Below, one piece after another: positions 1-12,107 of a DNA stretch of 64,000 nt. The stretch spans positions 124,001 to 188,000 of the forward strand of contig NZ_JONH01000010.1 of the NCBI RefSeq assembly GCF_000711795.1, written 5' to 3'. This DNA comes from Vibrio pacinii DSM 19139. GTDB taxonomy: Bacteria; Pseudomonadota; Gammaproteobacteria; Enterobacterales; Vibrionaceae. The notes beneath the pieces were generated by a model. That model ran no database searches and had not been told where the DNA came from. It saw nothing but the letters and a program-made list of their open reading frames with translations. Both the position numbers and the translations under genes were made by a program. How positions within the stretch are numbered: the first letter of the stretch is position 1; each line of letters opens with the position of its first letter.

Positions 1-352
1 TCCAACGCGAGGCGCCGTTAACCGATTTACCAGCCACTAACACCACGATCAGCAAAAAAATCGACAGCAGCAGCAACCAAGTACTGAACTCTAACCAACG
101 CTTCATTGGGATTTGCAGGATCACCGCTGAGGCTGACAACGCCAATACCAAGAAGACCGCGTGGCGAAACATGAAGTGAAATGGCTGTTCGGTCAGACGA
201 GAGCTGATCGGAAACGAGGCCGAGGTAACCATGACGAGGCCCGTTAACATCAAGCCAAGAGAAATCCACACCAACTGACGGTCGTATAACACTTCAGGTG
301 ATGCGGTGGTCATCCAGCGTTTGATACTACCAAAAACGTTTCGAATCTGCAT
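1..352 (-). CDS. ftsW: Cell division protein FtsW, N-terminal part (cut by window edge)
   Basis: Only the first 117 codons are present; the rest lies beyond the left edge. FtsW is a SEDS-family membrane glycosyltransferase that polymerises septal peptidoglycan with FtsI. The visible part starts [13 protein letters not shown], has a cytoplasmic lead, a first membrane segment ([19 protein letters not shown]), a short loop and further hydrophobic segments, ending in [10 protein letters not shown], the family's conserved periplasmic motif. The ATG is 15 bases after the murD stop and is preceded by AGGGA. It is the most distal dcw gene visible; murG, murC and ftsQAZ would be expected beyond the edge. 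A short open frame inside it (27-269) is in the wrong frame. Confidence 0.93.
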   Translation of the reverse strand, partial: MQIRNVFGSIKRWMTTASPEVLYDRQLVWISLGLMLTGLVMVTSASFPISSRLTEQPFHFMFRHAVFLVLALSASAVILQIPMKRWLEFSTWLLLLSIFLLIVVLVAGKSVNGASRW

Positions 353-367
353 AGTTCCCTAGGTCTT

Positions 368-1690
368 TTATGCGTATGCGTTGGCGAGTTGGGTAAAGAG
401 ATCGCCACGAGCCATAAAATTATCAAATTGATCGAAACTCGCGCAGGCGGGTGACAACAACACCATATCACCGGATGTCACTTGAGACGCTAACCATTGA
501 ATGATTTCTTCCATGGTAGTAAAACGCTTGGCACTTGCGTGGAGCGACATAAACTGGTCACCATCTTGACCAAAGCAGCATAGCTGAAGGTTCAGCGTTG
601 CCAATACTGGCTCAAGTTCAGAGAAGTCAGCGCCTTTACCCACGCCGCCGACTAACAAATAGAGCTTACCCGCAATATTTAATCCGGCTAACGCAGCCAA
701 GGTACTTGCCACATTGGTCGCCTTAGAATCGTTAACCCATTTAACGCCTTGATTATCTGCAACTACTTGGCAGCGATGTGTCAGCCCTTGGTAAGATTTA
801 AGTGCCGTGAGGCCTTTTTCTATCGCCACGCCCGCTTCACTGAGTAAGGCGATGACCACTAAAGCATTGGCAACATTGTGACGACCAACCAGAGACAGCG
901 CTTGAGTCGGACACAGAGGTTGGTCGTGCTTAAACAAGTATTCACACCCTTGGTGCTCGGCGACACAATATTGGGTGCGGTGACTTAAGCTAAATTCAAC
1001 TCGTTTTTTGTCACCCTGAGGATAGGTCTGCTTATCGTCAGCGTTGACGATACACGCTTGGGCATGATCAAAAATACGTAATTTCGCCTGACGATAATCC
1101 TCCATCCCCTCATAGCGGTCCATATGATCTTCGCTGAGGTTAAGAAAAGTCGCGGCAACGGGCGCTAAAGATGAGGTGGTTTCTAACTGAAAACTCGACA
1201 ATTCCAACACGTATAAATCTGCCGATTGGTTAAGTAGATCTAGCGCAGGAACACCAATATTGCCCCCGACCCCGACCTTAAGACCAGCGGCTTTAGCGAC
1301 TTGTCCTGTCCAGTCAGTGACGGTACTTTTCCCATTTGAGCCAGTAATCGCGATGACCGGTTTATCAACTTGCCACGCAAACAATTCAATATCACCGACG
1401 ACAGGAATACCGGCAGCAATAACCTGTTGAATTTCTGGTGTCGCGAGTGCAATACCTGGGTTAGTGACCACCAGATCCGCTGCCAATAACCAGTCCAACC
1501 GCCAACTGCCGCTGTGCAGCTCTACCTCTGCAGGCAGCGCTTCACTTCCTGGTGGCTTAGGCCGCGTGTCGATGACCTTAATCTGCTTACTGTTTGGTAG
1601 TGAAGCGATATGCTTAACGACAGAGAGCCCGGTAATACCGAGCCCTACAACCACAACCTTCTCAATACCCTGCCAACGATCCGTGGTCAT
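368..1690 (-). CDS. murD: UDP-N-acetylmuramoyl-L-alanine--D-glutamate ligase MurD
   Basis: Cytoplasmic ATP-dependent ligase that adds D-glutamate to UDP-MurNAc-L-Ala in peptidoglycan precursor synthesis. The 440 residues match the usual family length. The N-terminal Rossmann-like domain starts at [11 protein letters not shown]. The Mur-ligase ATP-binding loop GSNGKST is at residues 117-123, and HNVANAL and NDSKATN mark the central and C-terminal domains. It lies between mraY (13-base gap) and ftsW in the leftward dcw operon, as in E. coli. Nothing odd is seen. Confidence 0.97.
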   Translation of the reverse strand: MTTDRWQGIEKVVVVGLGITGLSVVKHIASLPNSKQIKVIDTRPKPPGSEALPAEVELHSGSWRLDWLLAADLVVTNPGIALATPEIQQVIAAGIPVVGDIELFAWQVDKPVIAITGSNGKSTVTDWTGQVAKAAGLKVGVGGNIGVPALDLLNQSADLYVLELSSFQLETTSSLAPVAATFLNLSEDHMDRYEGMEDYRQAKLRIFDHAQACIVNADDKQTYPQGDKKRVEFSLSHRTQYCVAEHQGCEYLFKHDQPLCPTQALSLVGRHNVANALVVIALLSEAGVAIEKGLTALKSYQGLTHRCQVVADNQGVKWVNDSKATNVASTLAALAGLNIAGKLYLLVGGVGKGADFSELEPVLATLNLQLCCFGQDGDQFMSLHASAKRFTTMEEIIQWLASQVTSGDMVLLSPACASFDQFDNFMARGDLFTQLANAYA

Positions 1691-1703
1691 GGTGACGAGT
1701 TCC

Positions 1704-2786
1704 TTATCGTACTTTCAATGTCGCTAGACCAACCAGTACTAGCACAATAGAGATAATCCAAAAACGCACAATGACGCGCGGCTCTGGCCAACCTTTTAAT
1801 TCGTAGTGATGGTGAATCGGCGCCATTCGGAAAATGCGTTGACCACGTAATTTGTACGACCCCACTTGCAAGATAACCGACAAGGTTTCCATCACAAACA
1901 CGCCGCCCATGATCACCAATACAAATTCTTGGCGAACCAAGACTGCAATCGTGCCTAACGCGCCGCCTAGCGCTAAAGAGCCAACATCACCCATAAACAC
2001 TTGTGCTGGATAGGTGTTAAACCATAAGAAGCCAAGGCCTGCACCGACAATCGCAGTACACACTACCACCAGCTCTGATGCTTGAGGGATATAGGGAATA
2101 TGCAGATAATTAGCAAAGTTGACATTGCCTGTCGCCCAAGCAATCGCGGCAAAGCCTGCCGAAACCAACACGGTTGGCATAATTGCTAAACCATCAAGAC
2201 CATCTGTTAAGTTAACGGCATTGCTGGTACCAACAATCACGAAATAGGTCAGAACGATATACATCAGACCCAGTTGCGGCATGATATCTTTAAAGAATGG
2301 CACAACCAGTTGCGTCGCCGCAGTATCTTGGCCATGCACGTATAGGGCAAACGCCACAACCAACGCAATAGCGGATTGCCAAAAGTACTTCCAGCGTGCA
2401 ATCAAACCATCGGTATTTTTGTGCACCACTTTACGGTAATCATCAACAAAACCTACCGCACCGTAACCGGTCAAGACCGCCAAAACCGCCCAGACATAAG
2501 GGTTGCTTAAATCAGTCCACAGCAGAACCGTGGTGATAATCGCCGTCAGTATCATAATACCGCCCATCGTCGGCGTTCCACGTTTACTGAAGTGAGACTC
2601 CGGACCTTCATTGCGAACCACCTGACCAATTTGCAATAACTGCAAACGGCGGATCATGATTGGGCCCATCCACAACGATATTCCCAAAGCCGTCAAGACG
2701 CTAACAATGGCGCGAAACGATAGGTATTCGAACAAGCGGAAGAATGAAAAATATGGCTGTAGCAGCTCTGCGAGCCAAATAATCAT
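1704..2786 (-). CDS. mraY: Phospho-N-acetylmuramoyl-pentapeptide-transferase MraY
   Basis: Integral inner-membrane enzyme that moves phospho-MurNAc-pentapeptide from UDP to undecaprenyl phosphate, making lipid I. The 360 residues contain about ten hydrophobic segments. Signature motifs are VDDYRK (residues 114-119, the aspartate pair region), [10 protein letters not shown] (192-201) and the histidine motif APIHHHYE (H325-H327). The ATG overlaps the murF stop by four bases (ATGA), a sign of translational coupling within the dcw operon. Confidence 0.97.
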   Translation of the reverse strand: MIIWLAELLQPYFSFFRLFEYLSFRAIVSVLTALGISLWMGPIMIRRLQLLQIGQVVRNEGPESHFSKRGTPTMGGIMILTAIITTVLLWTDLSNPYVWAVLAVLTGYGAVGFVDDYRKVVHKNTDGLIARWKYFWQSAIALVVAFALYVHGQDTAATQLVVPFFKDIMPQLGLMYIVLTYFVIVGTSNAVNLTDGLDGLAIMPTVLVSAGFAAIAWATGNVNFANYLHIPYIPQASELVVVCTAIVGAGLGFLWFNTYPAQVFMGDVGSLALGGALGTIAVLVRQEFVLVIMGGVFVMETLSVILQVGSYKLRGQRIFRMAPIHHHYELKGWPEPRVIVRFWIISIVLVLVGLATLKVR

Positions 2787-4144
2787 GGATACATCTCCTT
2801 GACAGCAGCAGCGACCTGACTCATACCGGCACTATTCGCCCCTTTGACTAATAGTGTCTGCGGTTGATGCGGATGTTGTTCAATCTGCTGTTTAATATAA
2901 TCAATCATGCTTTGGTGGCTATCAAAATGACGCCCGCCGCACTCTTTGCTGATCGCTTTCGCATCAGCGCCATAAGTAAGCACATATTCAAATTTGAGTG
3001 GGGCAGCATGTTCCCCGACTTGACGATGAAGTGCAAGACTTTCGTCACCTAACTCGGCCATATTACCCAAAATTAACCAACGAACGCCGCCAAAACTAGC
3101 CAGTAGATCAGCCGCCGCTTTCATCGCAGGTACACTGGCATTATAGCTATCATCGATCAGTTTTATTTGCTCGCTAAGCTCAATCAGTTCGACTCGACCT
3201 TTGACCTTACTCAGTAATGCTAAACCCGATTGCACCATAGACAGACTCGCACCCAGTTCAAGCGCTAATGCCGTTGCCGCCAGTGCATTAGCCACATTAT
3301 GTTGACCAATAATGCCCAACTTAATTGCCGCGTCACCGAGAGGCGAAACCAAAGTAAATTGCGCTTCACCACTGGCATTGAGGGAAATGTGTTTAGCAAA
3401 GTAATCGACGTTGGAATCAACGACCGAGAACGTCTTAACCTGCTTGTCGGCCAAAACCTCAGTCCAATATTCACCGCCATGGCTATCACGATTGACAATC
3501 GCCACACCACCAGGCTTAAGACCTTGGTAGATCTCGCCTTTGGCTTGCTTGACACCATCTATCGAGCCGAAACCCTCTAAGTGGGCGGCAGCAACATTAT
3601 TGACTAAAGCGACATCGGGTTGCACTAAACGCGTGGTATAAGCGATTTCACCAATATGATTAGCGCCCATTTCAATCACCGCAAAATCGTCTTCTGGCAC
3701 TGAACGCAATAGAGTTAACGGTACACCAATCTCATTATTAAAGTTACCCGCCGTAAACAGCACGCGCCCTTGTTGCGCCATGATGCTCGCGACCATCTCT
3801 TTAACCGTGGTTTTACCGGCACTACCAGTGATCCCCACCGTTGGCGTTTGACACGTTTGGTGGACTAAAGAGGCCAATTGACCGAGCGCTAGCTTGGTGT
3901 CTTTGACCAATAACTGCGGCACGTCAGCCTCAACCACTTTGCTCACCAGCAGCGCACCAGCGCCAGACTCGATCGCTTGATCAATGAAGTGATGCGCATC
4001 AAAACGTTCACCAGCTAACGCAATAAATAACGCACCAGACTCGATGGCTCGGGTGTCAGTAGAAACCGCTGCAATGACCTTATCCGAACCAATAAGCTCG
4101 GCATCAATCGCGCTAGCAATCTGACTTAACATTAGTGAAATCAT
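2783..4144 (-). CDS. murF: UDP-N-acetylmuramoyl-tripeptide--D-alanyl-D-alanine ligase MurF
   Basis: Adds D-Ala-D-Ala to UDP-MurNAc-tripeptide, the last cytoplasmic ligation before MraY. The ATP loop GSAGKTT is at residues 107-113, with the Mur-ligase central domain ([10 protein letters not shown]) and a C-terminal domain containing [12 protein letters not shown] placed the start at the ATG at 4144, which overlaps the murE stop by one base (TGATG) and has GGAG eight bases upstream; an in-frame TTG one codon earlier is less likely. The product is 453 residues. Confidence 0.95.
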   Translation of the reverse strand: MISLMLSQIASAIDAELIGSDKVIAAVSTDTRAIESGALFIALAGERFDAHHFIDQAIESGAGALLVSKVVEADVPQLLVKDTKLALGQLASLVHQTCQTPTVGITGSAGKTTVKEMVASIMAQQGRVLFTAGNFNNEIGVPLTLLRSVPEDDFAVIEMGANHIGEIAYTTRLVQPDVALVNNVAAAHLEGFGSIDGVKQAKGEIYQGLKPGGVAIVNRDSHGGEYWTEVLADKQVKTFSVVDSNVDYFAKHISLNASGEAQFTLVSPLGDAAIKLGIIGQHNVANALAATALALELGASLSMVQSGLALLSKVKGRVELIELSEQIKLIDDSYNASVPAMKAAADLLASFGGVRWLILGNMAELGDESLALHRQVGEHAAPLKFEYVLTYGADAKAISKECGGRHFDSHQSMIDYIKQQIEQHPHQPQTLLVKGANSAGMSQVAAAVKEMYP

Positions 4145-5625
4145 CAATTTTGCTCCAACAGTTGCATCGCGGATTCGCGGTCTGAATAGTGAATGGTCTG
4201 TTGACCAATTACTTGATAATCTTCATGGCCCTTACCTGCAAGCAAGATGATATCTTGTGCTTCGCTATTGGCTAGCGCGTACTTGAGCGCAGCAAAACGG
4301 TTGTGCTCGACAATCGCTTGTTGCGGATGCTGCATTCCTGCCAGCATATCGTCGACAATCGCGACTGGTGATTCACTGCGTGGGTTATCATCGGTAAAAA
4401 TAACATGATCAGCCAACTGCTCACCAATGGTTGCCATCATAGGGCGCTTGCCCGTATCTCGATCGCCGCCACAGCCAAAGATCGCCCATAACTGCCCTTG
4501 GCAATGAACGCGTAACGCCTTGAGTGCTTTTTCTAATGCATCGGGGGTGTGGGCATAATCGACCACGACTTTCGCGCGGTTTGGGGCAGTAAATAGCTCC
4601 ATGCGCCCAACAACTGGCTTAAGCTGAGGGGCCGTTGCGAGCAATTGCTGTTTATCAATACCTAAGGCCAGTAGGCTCGTCATCGCTAACAGCAGGTTAC
4701 AAGCGTTAAACTCACCAATCAGTGGTACGTTCAGCTTACCCGGACCAAATAGACCATCAAATTCAAGCGTAATCCCTGATTCACAATAACTTACCTGCTT
4801 GGTCCAAACCCCGTCTTGACGCGCAATAGGCTTGAGTGACACCGCGATGGCATTATCTAAACGCGTTAGCCAACTTTCACCGACAACGTCATCAACATTG
4901 ATCACCGCGTGACGACATCTATGCTCACTAAACAGTAAAAACTTCGCCTCAGCGTACTCTTGCATCGTGCCATGATAGTCAAGATGGTCACGGCTTAAAT
5001 TGGTGAAGACCGCAACTTCAAAAGGCAGAGCTTTAACTCGACCTTGCACTAAGCCGTGCGAAGAGACTTCCAGCGCAGTGTAGCGCGCCCCTTGCTGCGC
5101 TAAATCGAAAAGAGAGTGTTGAATTTCAATCGCATTGCCAGTGGTATTCGCCGCAGGCTGTAAATCGGCCAAAAAGCCATTGCCAGTCGTTCCCATCACC
5201 GCCGCTTTATGGTCGAGTAACTCTAGCCATTGCGCGATAAGTTGGGTAATGGTTGTTTTACCATTGGTTCCCGTCACACCAATCAATTGATTCTGTGTGA
5301 TCGGGTATAGCTTGGCCGCTAATTCAGATAAGTGGGCCGACAACTGCTCAACATACACAACAGCAATCGCGTCATGATATTCGATAGTGCCATGAGGGTG
5401 ACTTTGACACGCCTCAGCAACCACTGCATTGCTTCCACTCTCAATCGCGGCAGGGATAAAACGTCGACCGTCGAGGTTATGGCCTTTAATGGCAACAAAG
5501 GTGGTGCCTGGCGTCACTTTGCGACTGTCGAGTTCAAGCTGCTTAACTGGCGTATTGGCCACTTGATGGCTACGAATGTCCAGCCATGGTGCAAGCAAGG
5601 CCGCTAAAGTCATTTCCTTGGACAT
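4144..5625 (-). CDS. murE: UDP-N-acetylmuramoyl-tripeptide synthetase MurE (meso-diaminopimelate adding)
   Basis: Adds the third stem-peptide residue. The ATP loop GTNGKTT is at residues 119-125. The DNPR motif at 413-416 is the one that recognises meso-diaminopimelate, as expected for a Gram-negative, rather than lysine. The 493 residues are normal. A second ATG four codons in sits too close to AAGGA to be preferred. It lies 11 bases after ftsI and overlaps murF by one base in the leftward dcw operon. Confidence 0.96.
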   Translation of the reverse strand: MSKEMTLAALLAPWLDIRSHQVANTPVKQLELDSRKVTPGTTFVAIKGHNLDGRRFIPAAIESGSNAVVAEACQSHPHGTIEYHDAIAVVYVEQLSAHLSELAAKLYPITQNQLIGVTGTNGKTTITQLIAQWLELLDHKAAVMGTTGNGFLADLQPAANTTGNAIEIQHSLFDLAQQGARYTALEVSSHGLVQGRVKALPFEVAVFTNLSRDHLDYHGTMQEYAEAKFLLFSEHRCRHAVINVDDVVGESWLTRLDNAIAVSLKPIARQDGVWTKQVSYCESGITLEFDGLFGPGKLNVPLIGEFNACNLLLAMTSLLALGIDKQQLLATAPQLKPVVGRMELFTAPNRAKVVVDYAHTPDALEKALKALRVHCQGQLWAIFGCGGDRDTGKRPMMATIGEQLADHVIFTDDNPRSESPVAIVDDMLAGMQHPQQAIVEHNRFAALKYALANSEAQDIILLAGKGHEDYQVIGQQTIHYSDRESAMQLLEQN

Positions 5626-5636
5626 GGTAAACTCAC

Positions 5637-7361
5637 TTAATCTTGTTTAAATCTATTTTCATCAGGGGCCACATTTAATATTTGCAGCGTCCCTTTCAAT
5701 ATTTCGGCAAAAACTGGCCCGGCGACTGAACCACCGTAATAGTTATCGCCTTGAGGTTCGTTAACGACAACCACCATCGCGACACGCGGATCACTGGCGG
5801 GAGCAATGCCTGCGGTGTAGGCAAAATACTCATCACCATAACCGCCCGCAATCGCTTTACGAGACGTTCCCGTTTTCGCCGCAATGCGATAACCAGGCAC
5901 CGCGGCTTTGGTGGCCGTCCCGCCCGGTTGCGCCACGGTTTCAAGCATTGCCAATACTTTGCGCGCGTTTTCACGATCAATCACCTGTTTAGACAGGTCA
6001 CGTTGGTTACTTTCGATAATGTGCACGGGTTGGTATTCACCCAAGTTACCGAGAGTGGCATATGCATGAGCAAGTTGCAGTGGTGTGATGGTCAAACCAT
6101 AACCAAATGAGAGTGTGGCGATTTCAAATTTAGACCAACGGCGACGGTTGGGGAAAATACCTTGTGTTTCACCCACCAGATTCAGCCCCGACAATTCACC
6201 AAAACCGACCGAGCTGTACATACCAAGTAAAGCCTCCAGCGGCATCTCAAGCGCCAACTTCGCCACACCGATGTTACTCGATTTTTTGAGAATCGTGGTT
6301 AAGTCCGCTTTACCAACCTTTGAGGTATCACGCACGCGGCTTCCACCAATCTGCATGATGCCATTACCAGTATCGATCACCGTGCTGTCGTCAGCTACAC
6401 CATTTTCTAGTGCCGCTAAAACCACAAAAGGTTTGACCGTAGAGCCTGGTTCAAACGCATCAGTAATCACTCGATTACGCATTTTCGCCGATTGTAGGTC
6501 GGAGCGATTATTAGGGTTGTATGAGGGAGCATTGACCATAGCCAACACCGCACCGGTTTTAACATCCAGAATCACCACCGACCCTGAGGTAGCACGATAA
6601 TCCGCTACCGCCTGCTTTATCGCTCGATAAGCGATGGCCTGAATCCGTTGGTCGATGGTTAATTCGAGAGGTTTGCCTTCTTCACGCTCCTCAAGGGAGA
6701 TGTTCTCGACCACACGACCATAGCGGTCTTTACGGATAATGCGTTTGCCCGCTTCTCCGGTAAGCCACTTATCGTAACTTCGCTCTACCCCTTCTAAGCC
6801 ATGACCATCAATACCAGTCACGCCAACTAAGTGGGCACTTACCTCACCAGCAGGATAGTAACGACGAGACTCTGCTTTAAGCCCTACTCCGGCCAGTTTT
6901 AACTCACGGATATAATTCGCCATCGCCGGGCTAACTTGGCGCTGCAGATAGATGAAACGACGACTTTGATTACGCTTAATTTTTTCGATTAAGTCTTGGC
7001 GTTTTAAACCAAGTACATCAGCGAGGGCGTACCAGCGGTTAATGTCCTCTAGCCCACCTTGCTTAAAAATAGTGACAGGATCGGCCCAAACGGCTTCGAC
7101 TGGAACACTGACCGCCAAAGGCTCACCATTACGATCAGAAATAATCCCACGAGCGGAGTGCAGCGTTTTGGCGCGAACCGAGCGCATATCGCCTTGCTTG
7201 ATCAGATTATCCGGTTCAAAAATTTGGATATAAGCGATACGTCCAGCCAATGCGGCGAAGGCGGCAAAAACGAACACCAATATCAAGTAGAAACGCCACC
7301 GAATCAGCGTTGGTGGTTGTGGTTGTTTTTTAGGCTCTACAACTTTGACTTTCTTGCTCAT
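5637..7361 (-). CDS. ftsI: Septal peptidoglycan transpeptidase FtsI (PBP3)
   Basis: Essential class B penicillin-binding protein that cross-links septal peptidoglycan with FtsW. It has a short basic cytoplasmic tail, a single membrane anchor (about residues 22-40), a pedestal domain and a transpeptidase domain. The catalytic motifs are STVK (307-310, serine nucleophile S307), SSN (361-363) and KTGT (496-499). It is 574 residues, close to the E. coli length. The ATG overlaps the ftsL stop by four bases (ATGA). This is the target of PBP3-selective beta-lactams; no motif is altered. Confidence 0.97.
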   Translation of the reverse strand: MSKKVKVVEPKKQPQPPTLIRWRFYLILVFVFAAFAALAGRIAYIQIFEPDNLIKQGDMRSVRAKTLHSARGIISDRNGEPLAVSVPVEAVWADPVTIFKQGGLEDINRWYALADVLGLKRQDLIEKIKRNQSRRFIYLQRQVSPAMANYIRELKLAGVGLKAESRRYYPAGEVSAHLVGVTGIDGHGLEGVERSYDKWLTGEAGKRIIRKDRYGRVVENISLEEREEGKPLELTIDQRIQAIAYRAIKQAVADYRATSGSVVILDVKTGAVLAMVNAPSYNPNNRSDLQSAKMRNRVITDAFEPGSTVKPFVVLAALENGVADDSTVIDTGNGIMQIGGSRVRDTSKVGKADLTTILKKSSNIGVAKLALEMPLEALLGMYSSVGFGELSGLNLVGETQGIFPNRRRWSKFEIATLSFGYGLTITPLQLAHAYATLGNLGEYQPVHIIESNQRDLSKQVIDRENARKVLAMLETVAQPGGTATKAAVPGYRIAAKTGTSRKAIAGGYGDEYFAYTAGIAPASDPRVAMVVVVNEPQGDNYYGGSVAGPVFAEILKGTLQILNVAPDENRFKQD

Positions 7362-7675
7362 GGGAAGTTAACGATGACTTCTTTTTCAGAATCTGGGCGC
7401 TTCATTTCGAGGTCGCGCTTAGCAATATCTTGCACGCGGCTGTGTTCAGCCAGTGCGGTTTCCTCAAGTAATAAATTACGCCATTCATTATCCAAGCGCT
7501 CACGTTCAACCAGGGCCTGGTCTTTTTCCGTGATCGCTTGACGAGTGTGATGGGTGATAAACACAACCCCCATCGCACTGGTAAAAATCAATATCAACAT
7601 GATCAATGGCACTCGACCAACCCCCAAGAGATCAAGGGCGATCAATTTAGCGAGATTTGGAGTGGCACTGCTCAT
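7358..7675 (-). CDS. ftsL: Cell division protein FtsL
   Basis: Small bitopic division protein that forms a complex with FtsB and FtsQ and activates FtsWI. It has 105 residues: a short cytoplasmic N-terminus, one membrane segment (VPLIMLILIFTSAMGVVFI), then a periplasmic coiled coil (about residues 38-95) rich in Glu, Arg and Leu heptads. Identity rests on this topology and on position: five bases after rsmH and overlapping ftsI, exactly the dcw order. Sequence alone would be weak because FtsL diverges fast. Confidence 0.92.
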   Translation of the reverse strand: MSSATPNLAKLIALDLLGVGRVPLIMLILIFTSAMGVVFITHHTRQAITEKDQALVERERLDNEWRNLLLEETALAEHSRVQDIAKRDLEMKRPDSEKEVIVNFP

Positions 7676-7680
7676 GGTGG

Positions 7681-8631
7681 TTATAGTTTCTCGGCAATAC
7701 GAAGCACAGAGCTGCGAGATCGGGTGTTAACTTCAACCTCTTCGACTGAAGGCTTAATCGCTTTGCCGACAGGTTTCAAATTAGCACTGCCCAGCGCTCT
7801 AATTTGATCTTCGGTCATCGGAATACCATGAGGCACTTGCGGGCCTTGGCTCTCTTTACGAATAAAACGTTTCACCATGCGATCTTCAAGTGAATGGAAA
7901 CTGATCACAGATAAACGACCTTGAGGAGCAAGAATACTCGCCGCGCCTTTTAAAGCCGTATCAATCTCTTCCAACTCACTGTTGATGTAGATGCGAAAAG
8001 CTTGGAATGCACGAGTCGCTGGGTGCTTTTTCTCTTTGAAACTTTTCGGTGCCGCTTCTGAGATCAATTTAGCCAGTTGACTGGTGCGAGTTAACGGCTC
8101 GTTCTCGGCATTATCACGGTAAGCGACAATTCCTTTGGCAATACGACGGGCGTGTTTATCTTCACCGAACTCGCGAATAACCCAAGTAATGTCATCCAAG
8201 TCAGCTTCCAACAACCATTGAGAAACAGGGATGCCAGAGGTTGGGTCCATGCGCATATCAAGTGGGCCATCTTTCATAAAGCTAAAACCGCGTTCAGCAT
8301 CATCAAGTTGCGGCGAAGAAACGCCAAGATCAAGCAGGACACCATCGACTTTACCAACGAGGTCATAGTCGGCAGCGTATTGCGCCATGCCAGAAAAAGG
8401 ACCGTGAATAATCGTAAAGCGTGGATCGTCAATGGTCTGCGCTTCTGCAATCGCTTGTGGGTCGCGGTCGATACTGTATAGGCGACCATTGTCACCCAGT
8501 TTCGATAAAATAGTTCGGCTATGACCACCGCGACCAAAAGTACCGTCAATATAGATACCGTCTGGTTTAATGGCTAAACCATCGATAGATTCATTAAGGA
8601 GTACAGATATGTGTTTGAATGCTTCGGTCAT
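7681..8631 (-). CDS. rsmH: 16S rRNA (cytosine-1402-N4) methyltransferase RsmH (MraW)
   Basis: S-adenosylmethionine-dependent enzyme that methylates N4 of C1402 in the decoding centre of 16S rRNA. The protein starts [19 protein letters not shown]. It has a SAM-binding region [11 protein letters not shown], the [10 protein letters not shown] motif and the C-terminal [14 protein letters not shown] signature. An ATG eight codons earlier (8655) extends the frame, but family proteins begin at this methionine, giving 316 residues. It is the first gene of the dcw operon here: no mraZ precedes it, only a promoter and the rnpB terminator. Confidence 0.95.
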   Translation of the reverse strand: MTEAFKHISVLLNESIDGLAIKPDGIYIDGTFGRGGHSRTILSKLGDNGRLYSIDRDPQAIAEAQTIDDPRFTIIHGPFSGMAQYAADYDLVGKVDGVLLDLGVSSPQLDDAERGFSFMKDGPLDMRMDPTSGIPVSQWLLEADLDDITWVIREFGEDKHARRIAKGIVAYRDNAENEPLTRTSQLAKLISEAAPKSFKEKKHPATRAFQAFRIYINSELEEIDTALKGAASILAPQGRLSVISFHSLEDRMVKRFIRKESQGPQVPHGIPMTEDQIRALGSANLKPVGKAIKPSVEEVEVNTRSRSSVLRIAEKL

Positions 8632-8738
8632 AGTTATCTCATGTGGCGGTCGCATTGACGAATTAAGATTCCCCAGTGTACTGATTTAGTGGCTTATCGC
8701 CACCACTAGCGCGTGAGAACACGTGATTTTGCGCTAAG

Positions 8739-8767
8739 TTTAATCGCAAGAAAATTAATTTGGTCAA
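8739..8767 (-). promoter_or_regulatory. Candidate promoter of the dcw operon
   Basis: On the minus strand TTGACC (8762-8767) is followed, 17 bases on, by ATTAAA (8739-8744). It lies just after the rnpB terminator and about 110 bases before rsmH, where the operon promoter must be. The -10 match is poor, so confidence is moderate. Confidence 0.4.
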
Positions 8768-8775
8768 TTAAAAGC

Positions 8776-8813
8776 AAAAAACCCATCATAACAGTTTACG
8801 TTACGATGGGTTT
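8776..8813 (-). terminator. Rho-independent terminator of rnpB
   Basis: On the minus strand an AACCCATCGTAAC / GTTATGATGGGTT stem-loop is followed by a T run. It starts a few bases beyond the expected 3' end of the RNase P RNA and separates it from the dcw promoter. Confidence 0.85.
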
Positions 8814-8817
8814 CGAA

Positions 8818-9262
<445 letters not shown>

Positions 9263-9267
9263 GGCGG

Positions 9268-9296
9268 ATTGTATAGAGTTCAGAGCACAGTGTCTA
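9268..9296 (-). promoter_or_regulatory. Promoter of rnpB
   Basis: On the minus strand the -35 is TAGACA (9291-9296) and the -10 is TACAAT (9268-9273), each five of six to consensus with a 17-base spacer. The GC-rich stretch CCGCCCC before the start suggests growth-rate (stringent) control, typical of stable RNA genes. Confidence 0.7.
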
Positions 9297-9365
9297 GCAA
9301 GATCACAAATATGCCCCAATCAAGCAACCAAGTGGCAGTTTTTTGAACACAATTGCGCTAATGAC

Positions 9366-10229
9366 CTACTCCAGGTTGTCTAAACCCCATTTATACAGTG
9401 CGTTTTTCTTGAGATTGTAGATCTCGGCCGTTAACGCTGCGGCTTTTTTCAACGGCAGCTCTTTGGTCAAAATCGCTAGAGTTCGAGTCACTTCATCGGG
9501 TAACGTATCCTCTGCTGTGGTGCGATAACCGTGAATCAGAAGCGCCATCTCTCCTCTTTGCTGATTCGAGTCGGACTTCACCCACTCAATCAAGTCACCC
9601 AAAGGCATTCCTTGAATGGTTTCAAAGGTTTTGGTCAACTCACGCGCCAACACCACTTCTCGCTCAGGGCCTAAAATCTCTAGCATGTCATCCAGAGAAT
9701 CTAAAATGCGATGAGGGGATTCATAAAAAATACAAGTACGTTCCACTTTGGCGATATCAAGGAATCTATCTTTACGCCCTTTGCTCTTTGCTGGCAAAAA
9801 GCCTTCAAAACTAAATCGGTCAGAAGGTAATCCGGATGCACTTAACGCAGTAATCACGGCGCATGCTCCTGGCAGCGGCACAACTTTAACTCCAGCCTGA
9901 CGACATTGTGTGACAAGATGATACCCTGGATCACTAATTAATGGGGTGCCGGCATCAGAAACGAGTGCAATAGAGTGCCCAGCTAACAATTTATCGACTA
10001 ATACTTGCGCTTTCTGCTGTTCGTTATGATCATGGAGAGCATAAGTTTTGGTTTGAATATTGAAGTGTGACAACAATTTGCCAGTATGCCGAGTATCTTC
10101 AGCGGCAATAAGATCGACGCTCGAAAGCACCTCGATTGCTCGCTGAGTAATATCACCCAAATTGCCAATTGGCGTTGGAACGATATAAAGAGTCGGTACC
10201 TCATTTGGTAAGGTTTTGTTATCTGTCAT
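9366..10229 (-). CDS. rsmI: 16S rRNA (cytidine-1402-2'-O) methyltransferase RsmI
   Basis: Methylates the 2'-OH of C1402 in 16S rRNA, the same nucleotide that RsmH modifies on the base. The N-terminal TP-methylase domain shows [27 protein letters not shown], and the SAM-binding [13 protein letters not shown] and [16 protein letters not shown]. The 287 residues fit the family. It is divergent from lpoA with 63 bases between the starts. No clear terminator lies between it and rnpB, so some read-through into rnpB is possible. Confidence 0.96.
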   Translation of the reverse strand: MTDNKTLPNEVPTLYIVPTPIGNLGDITQRAIEVLSSVDLIAAEDTRHTGKLLSHFNIQTKTYALHDHNEQQKAQVLVDKLLAGHSIALVSDAGTPLISDPGYHLVTQCRQAGVKVVPLPGACAVITALSASGLPSDRFSFEGFLPAKSKGRKDRFLDIAKVERTCIFYESPHRILDSLDDMLEILGPEREVVLARELTKTFETIQGMPLGDLIEWVKSDSNQQRGEMALLIHGYRTTAEDTLPDEVTRTLAILTKELPLKKAAALTAEIYNLKKNALYKWGLDNLE

Positions 10230-10292
10230 TTGTTTACCATCACTTCAACGATTAATATAGACACAATTTTATACGGATTTGATAAAGAACTC

Positions 10293-12107
10293 ATGGCTAA
10301 GAATAACCAAAAGCGTCGCAGTGTAACACGCTTACTGACTCCTGTAGCACTTGCTGTCACTCTGGCAGCGTGTTCTTCTGCACCCAAGACGCCACAAAGT
10401 GTCAATATTACCTTAGATCCAAATCAACCGATCCAAACCTATTTAATGCGCGCTGACAGCAGTCAGGGCTCGCTGCAAAATGACTGGTTGATTATGGCGC
10501 TAAAAGCTTCGGTTGAAGCGGGTGACACTACGCAAGCGCAACTGCTTTCCAAGCGACTTGCTCGTCAATCGCTTAGCGACATCCAGCAAGCCGAATGGCA
10601 ACTTGCTCGCGCACAATTGCTGTTCGCGGAAAATCAGTACGCAGAAGCGCTATCTCTGCTCAACTTTGCGCCTTCGTGGCAGTTAGCCGACCAGCAGTGG
10701 CTCGCCTACCATCAGCTGCGCGCCTCACTGTTTGCTCAGCAAAATGATCGTTTAAATGTCGCTCGAGAAACGTCACTGGCTAGTCAATACCTTGAACAAG
10801 AGCAACAGCAGCAAGCCGCAGATACGATTTGGCGCAATCTAAATCCATACTCTGCATTTAAACTTGAAGAAGTCGCTCAGCAAGAGACCAATCGCCAATT
10901 TTTAGCTTGGCTTGATCTGGCACGAGTAAGCAAAAACCTCTCGAATCAGTTGCCAGAGTTAAAACGTGCAATTCAAGAGTGGCTCACAGCGCATCCGAAC
11001 CATCCCGCAGCGATCTATACACCGCAAACGCTGTTAGACATCTTGGCACTCGAACTGACCAAGCCAGTCAATACGGCTTTGCTGTTACCTCTGAGTGGCA
11101 AATTTTCCCCACAAGCGAAGCTTATACGCGATGGTTTCATTCTTGAAATGATGAATGATGCTGACCGAGATGAAACCGCCACACTCACCATCATTGATAC
11201 CAATAGCGTTTCTATCGAAGAGTTAGAAGCTACCTTGATTGAAAAACAAATTGATTCTGTCGTTGGCCCACTGCTGAAAGATAATATCGAAAAATTGCAA
11301 GCGGCACAGGCAAGCTTTGTTGATTCATTACCTACCCTAGCACTCAACATTCCTGACGAGATTCAAGAGGGTAACAACACGTGTTATCTGGCGCTCTCTC
11401 CAGAGCAAGAGGTCGCGCAAGCGGCGAAACATTTTGCCGCGCAAGGTTACCAGTACCCACTCATTCTGGCGCCTCAGGGTCGTTTAGGTTCACGGGTGGT
11501 TGAAGCTTTTGAGCAAGAGTGGCGCAAATACAGCGACAACCAAGTAGCGGTTAATCTTTTCGGTGATAAACGCCAATTGCAACGTGATATCAACCAAGTG
11601 TTCGGCCTGCAAGGCAGCCAACAGAACATTGCCCAAATGGAAGCACTGCTTGATATTGCGCTCGAAAGCCAGCCTCGTAGTCGCCGTGATATCGACGCCG
11701 TCTACATCGTTGCTAAAACTACCGAGTTAACCTTAATCAAACCCTTTATTGAAGTCGCGGTGAACCCTGACACCCTGCCGCCGAAACTGTATTCGAACTC
11801 ACGAAGTAATAATGGTCGTCAGCAATACGAAGATTTATCGGGCGTGATGTACAGTGATATTCCACTATTGATCCAACCTAATGAAGCGTTACAAGCACAA
11901 ATGGACATGCTATGGCCAAAAGATTCTAACGCAGAAAGACGTCTGCAAGCGCTTGGTATGGACGCTTACCGCCTAATGGAACACCTACCACAAATGAAAA
12001 TCGTGTCGGGCTACACACTTGATGGCAATACTGGCGTACTCAGTATCGATCAAAACTGCATTGTACAGCGTGAAATTAGCTGGGCGCAGCACAGTGTCAA
12101 GCAATAG
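10293..12107 (+). CDS. lpoA: Penicillin-binding protein activator LpoA (outer-membrane lipoprotein)
   Basis: Outer-membrane lipoprotein that reaches through the periplasm to stimulate PBP1A. The signal peptide ends in a lipobox (VTLAAC), followed by a helical TPR-like N-terminal domain (about residues 35-240) and a C-terminal periplasmic-binding-protein fold (about 250-600; TALLLPLSGKFSPQAK). I chose the ATG at 10293, which begins MAKNNQKRRSV directly before the hydrophobic core, giving 604 residues; the open frame upstream would put 21 extra residues ahead of a signal peptide. It is first in lpoA-yraN-diaA-dolP, the same order as E. coli yraM-N-O-P. Confidence 0.94.
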   Translation: MAKNNQKRRSVTRLLTPVALAVTLAACSSAPKTPQSVNITLDPNQPIQTYLMRADSSQGSLQNDWLIMALKASVEAGDTTQAQLLSKRLARQSLSDIQQAEWQLARAQLLFAENQYAEALSLLNFAPSWQLADQQWLAYHQLRASLFAQQNDRLNVARETSLASQYLEQEQQQQAADTIWRNLNPYSAFKLEEVAQQETNRQFLAWLDLARVSKNLSNQLPELKRAIQEWLTAHPNHPAAIYTPQTLLDILALELTKPVNTALLLPLSGKFSPQAKLIRDGFILEMMNDADRDETATLTIIDTNSVSIEELEATLIEKQIDSVVGPLLKDNIEKLQAAQASFVDSLPTLALNIPDEIQEGNNTCYLALSPEQEVAQAAKHFAAQGYQYPLILAPQGRLGSRVVEAFEQEWRKYSDNQVAVNLFGDKRQLQRDINQVFGLQGSQQNIAQMEALLDIALESQPRSRRDIDAVYIVAKTTELTLIKPFIEVAVNPDTLPPKLYSNSRSNNGRQQYEDLSGVMYSDIPLLIQPNEALQAQMDMLWPKDSNAERRLQALGMDAYRLMEHLPQMKIVSGYTLDGNTGVLSIDQNCIVQREISWAQHSVKQ

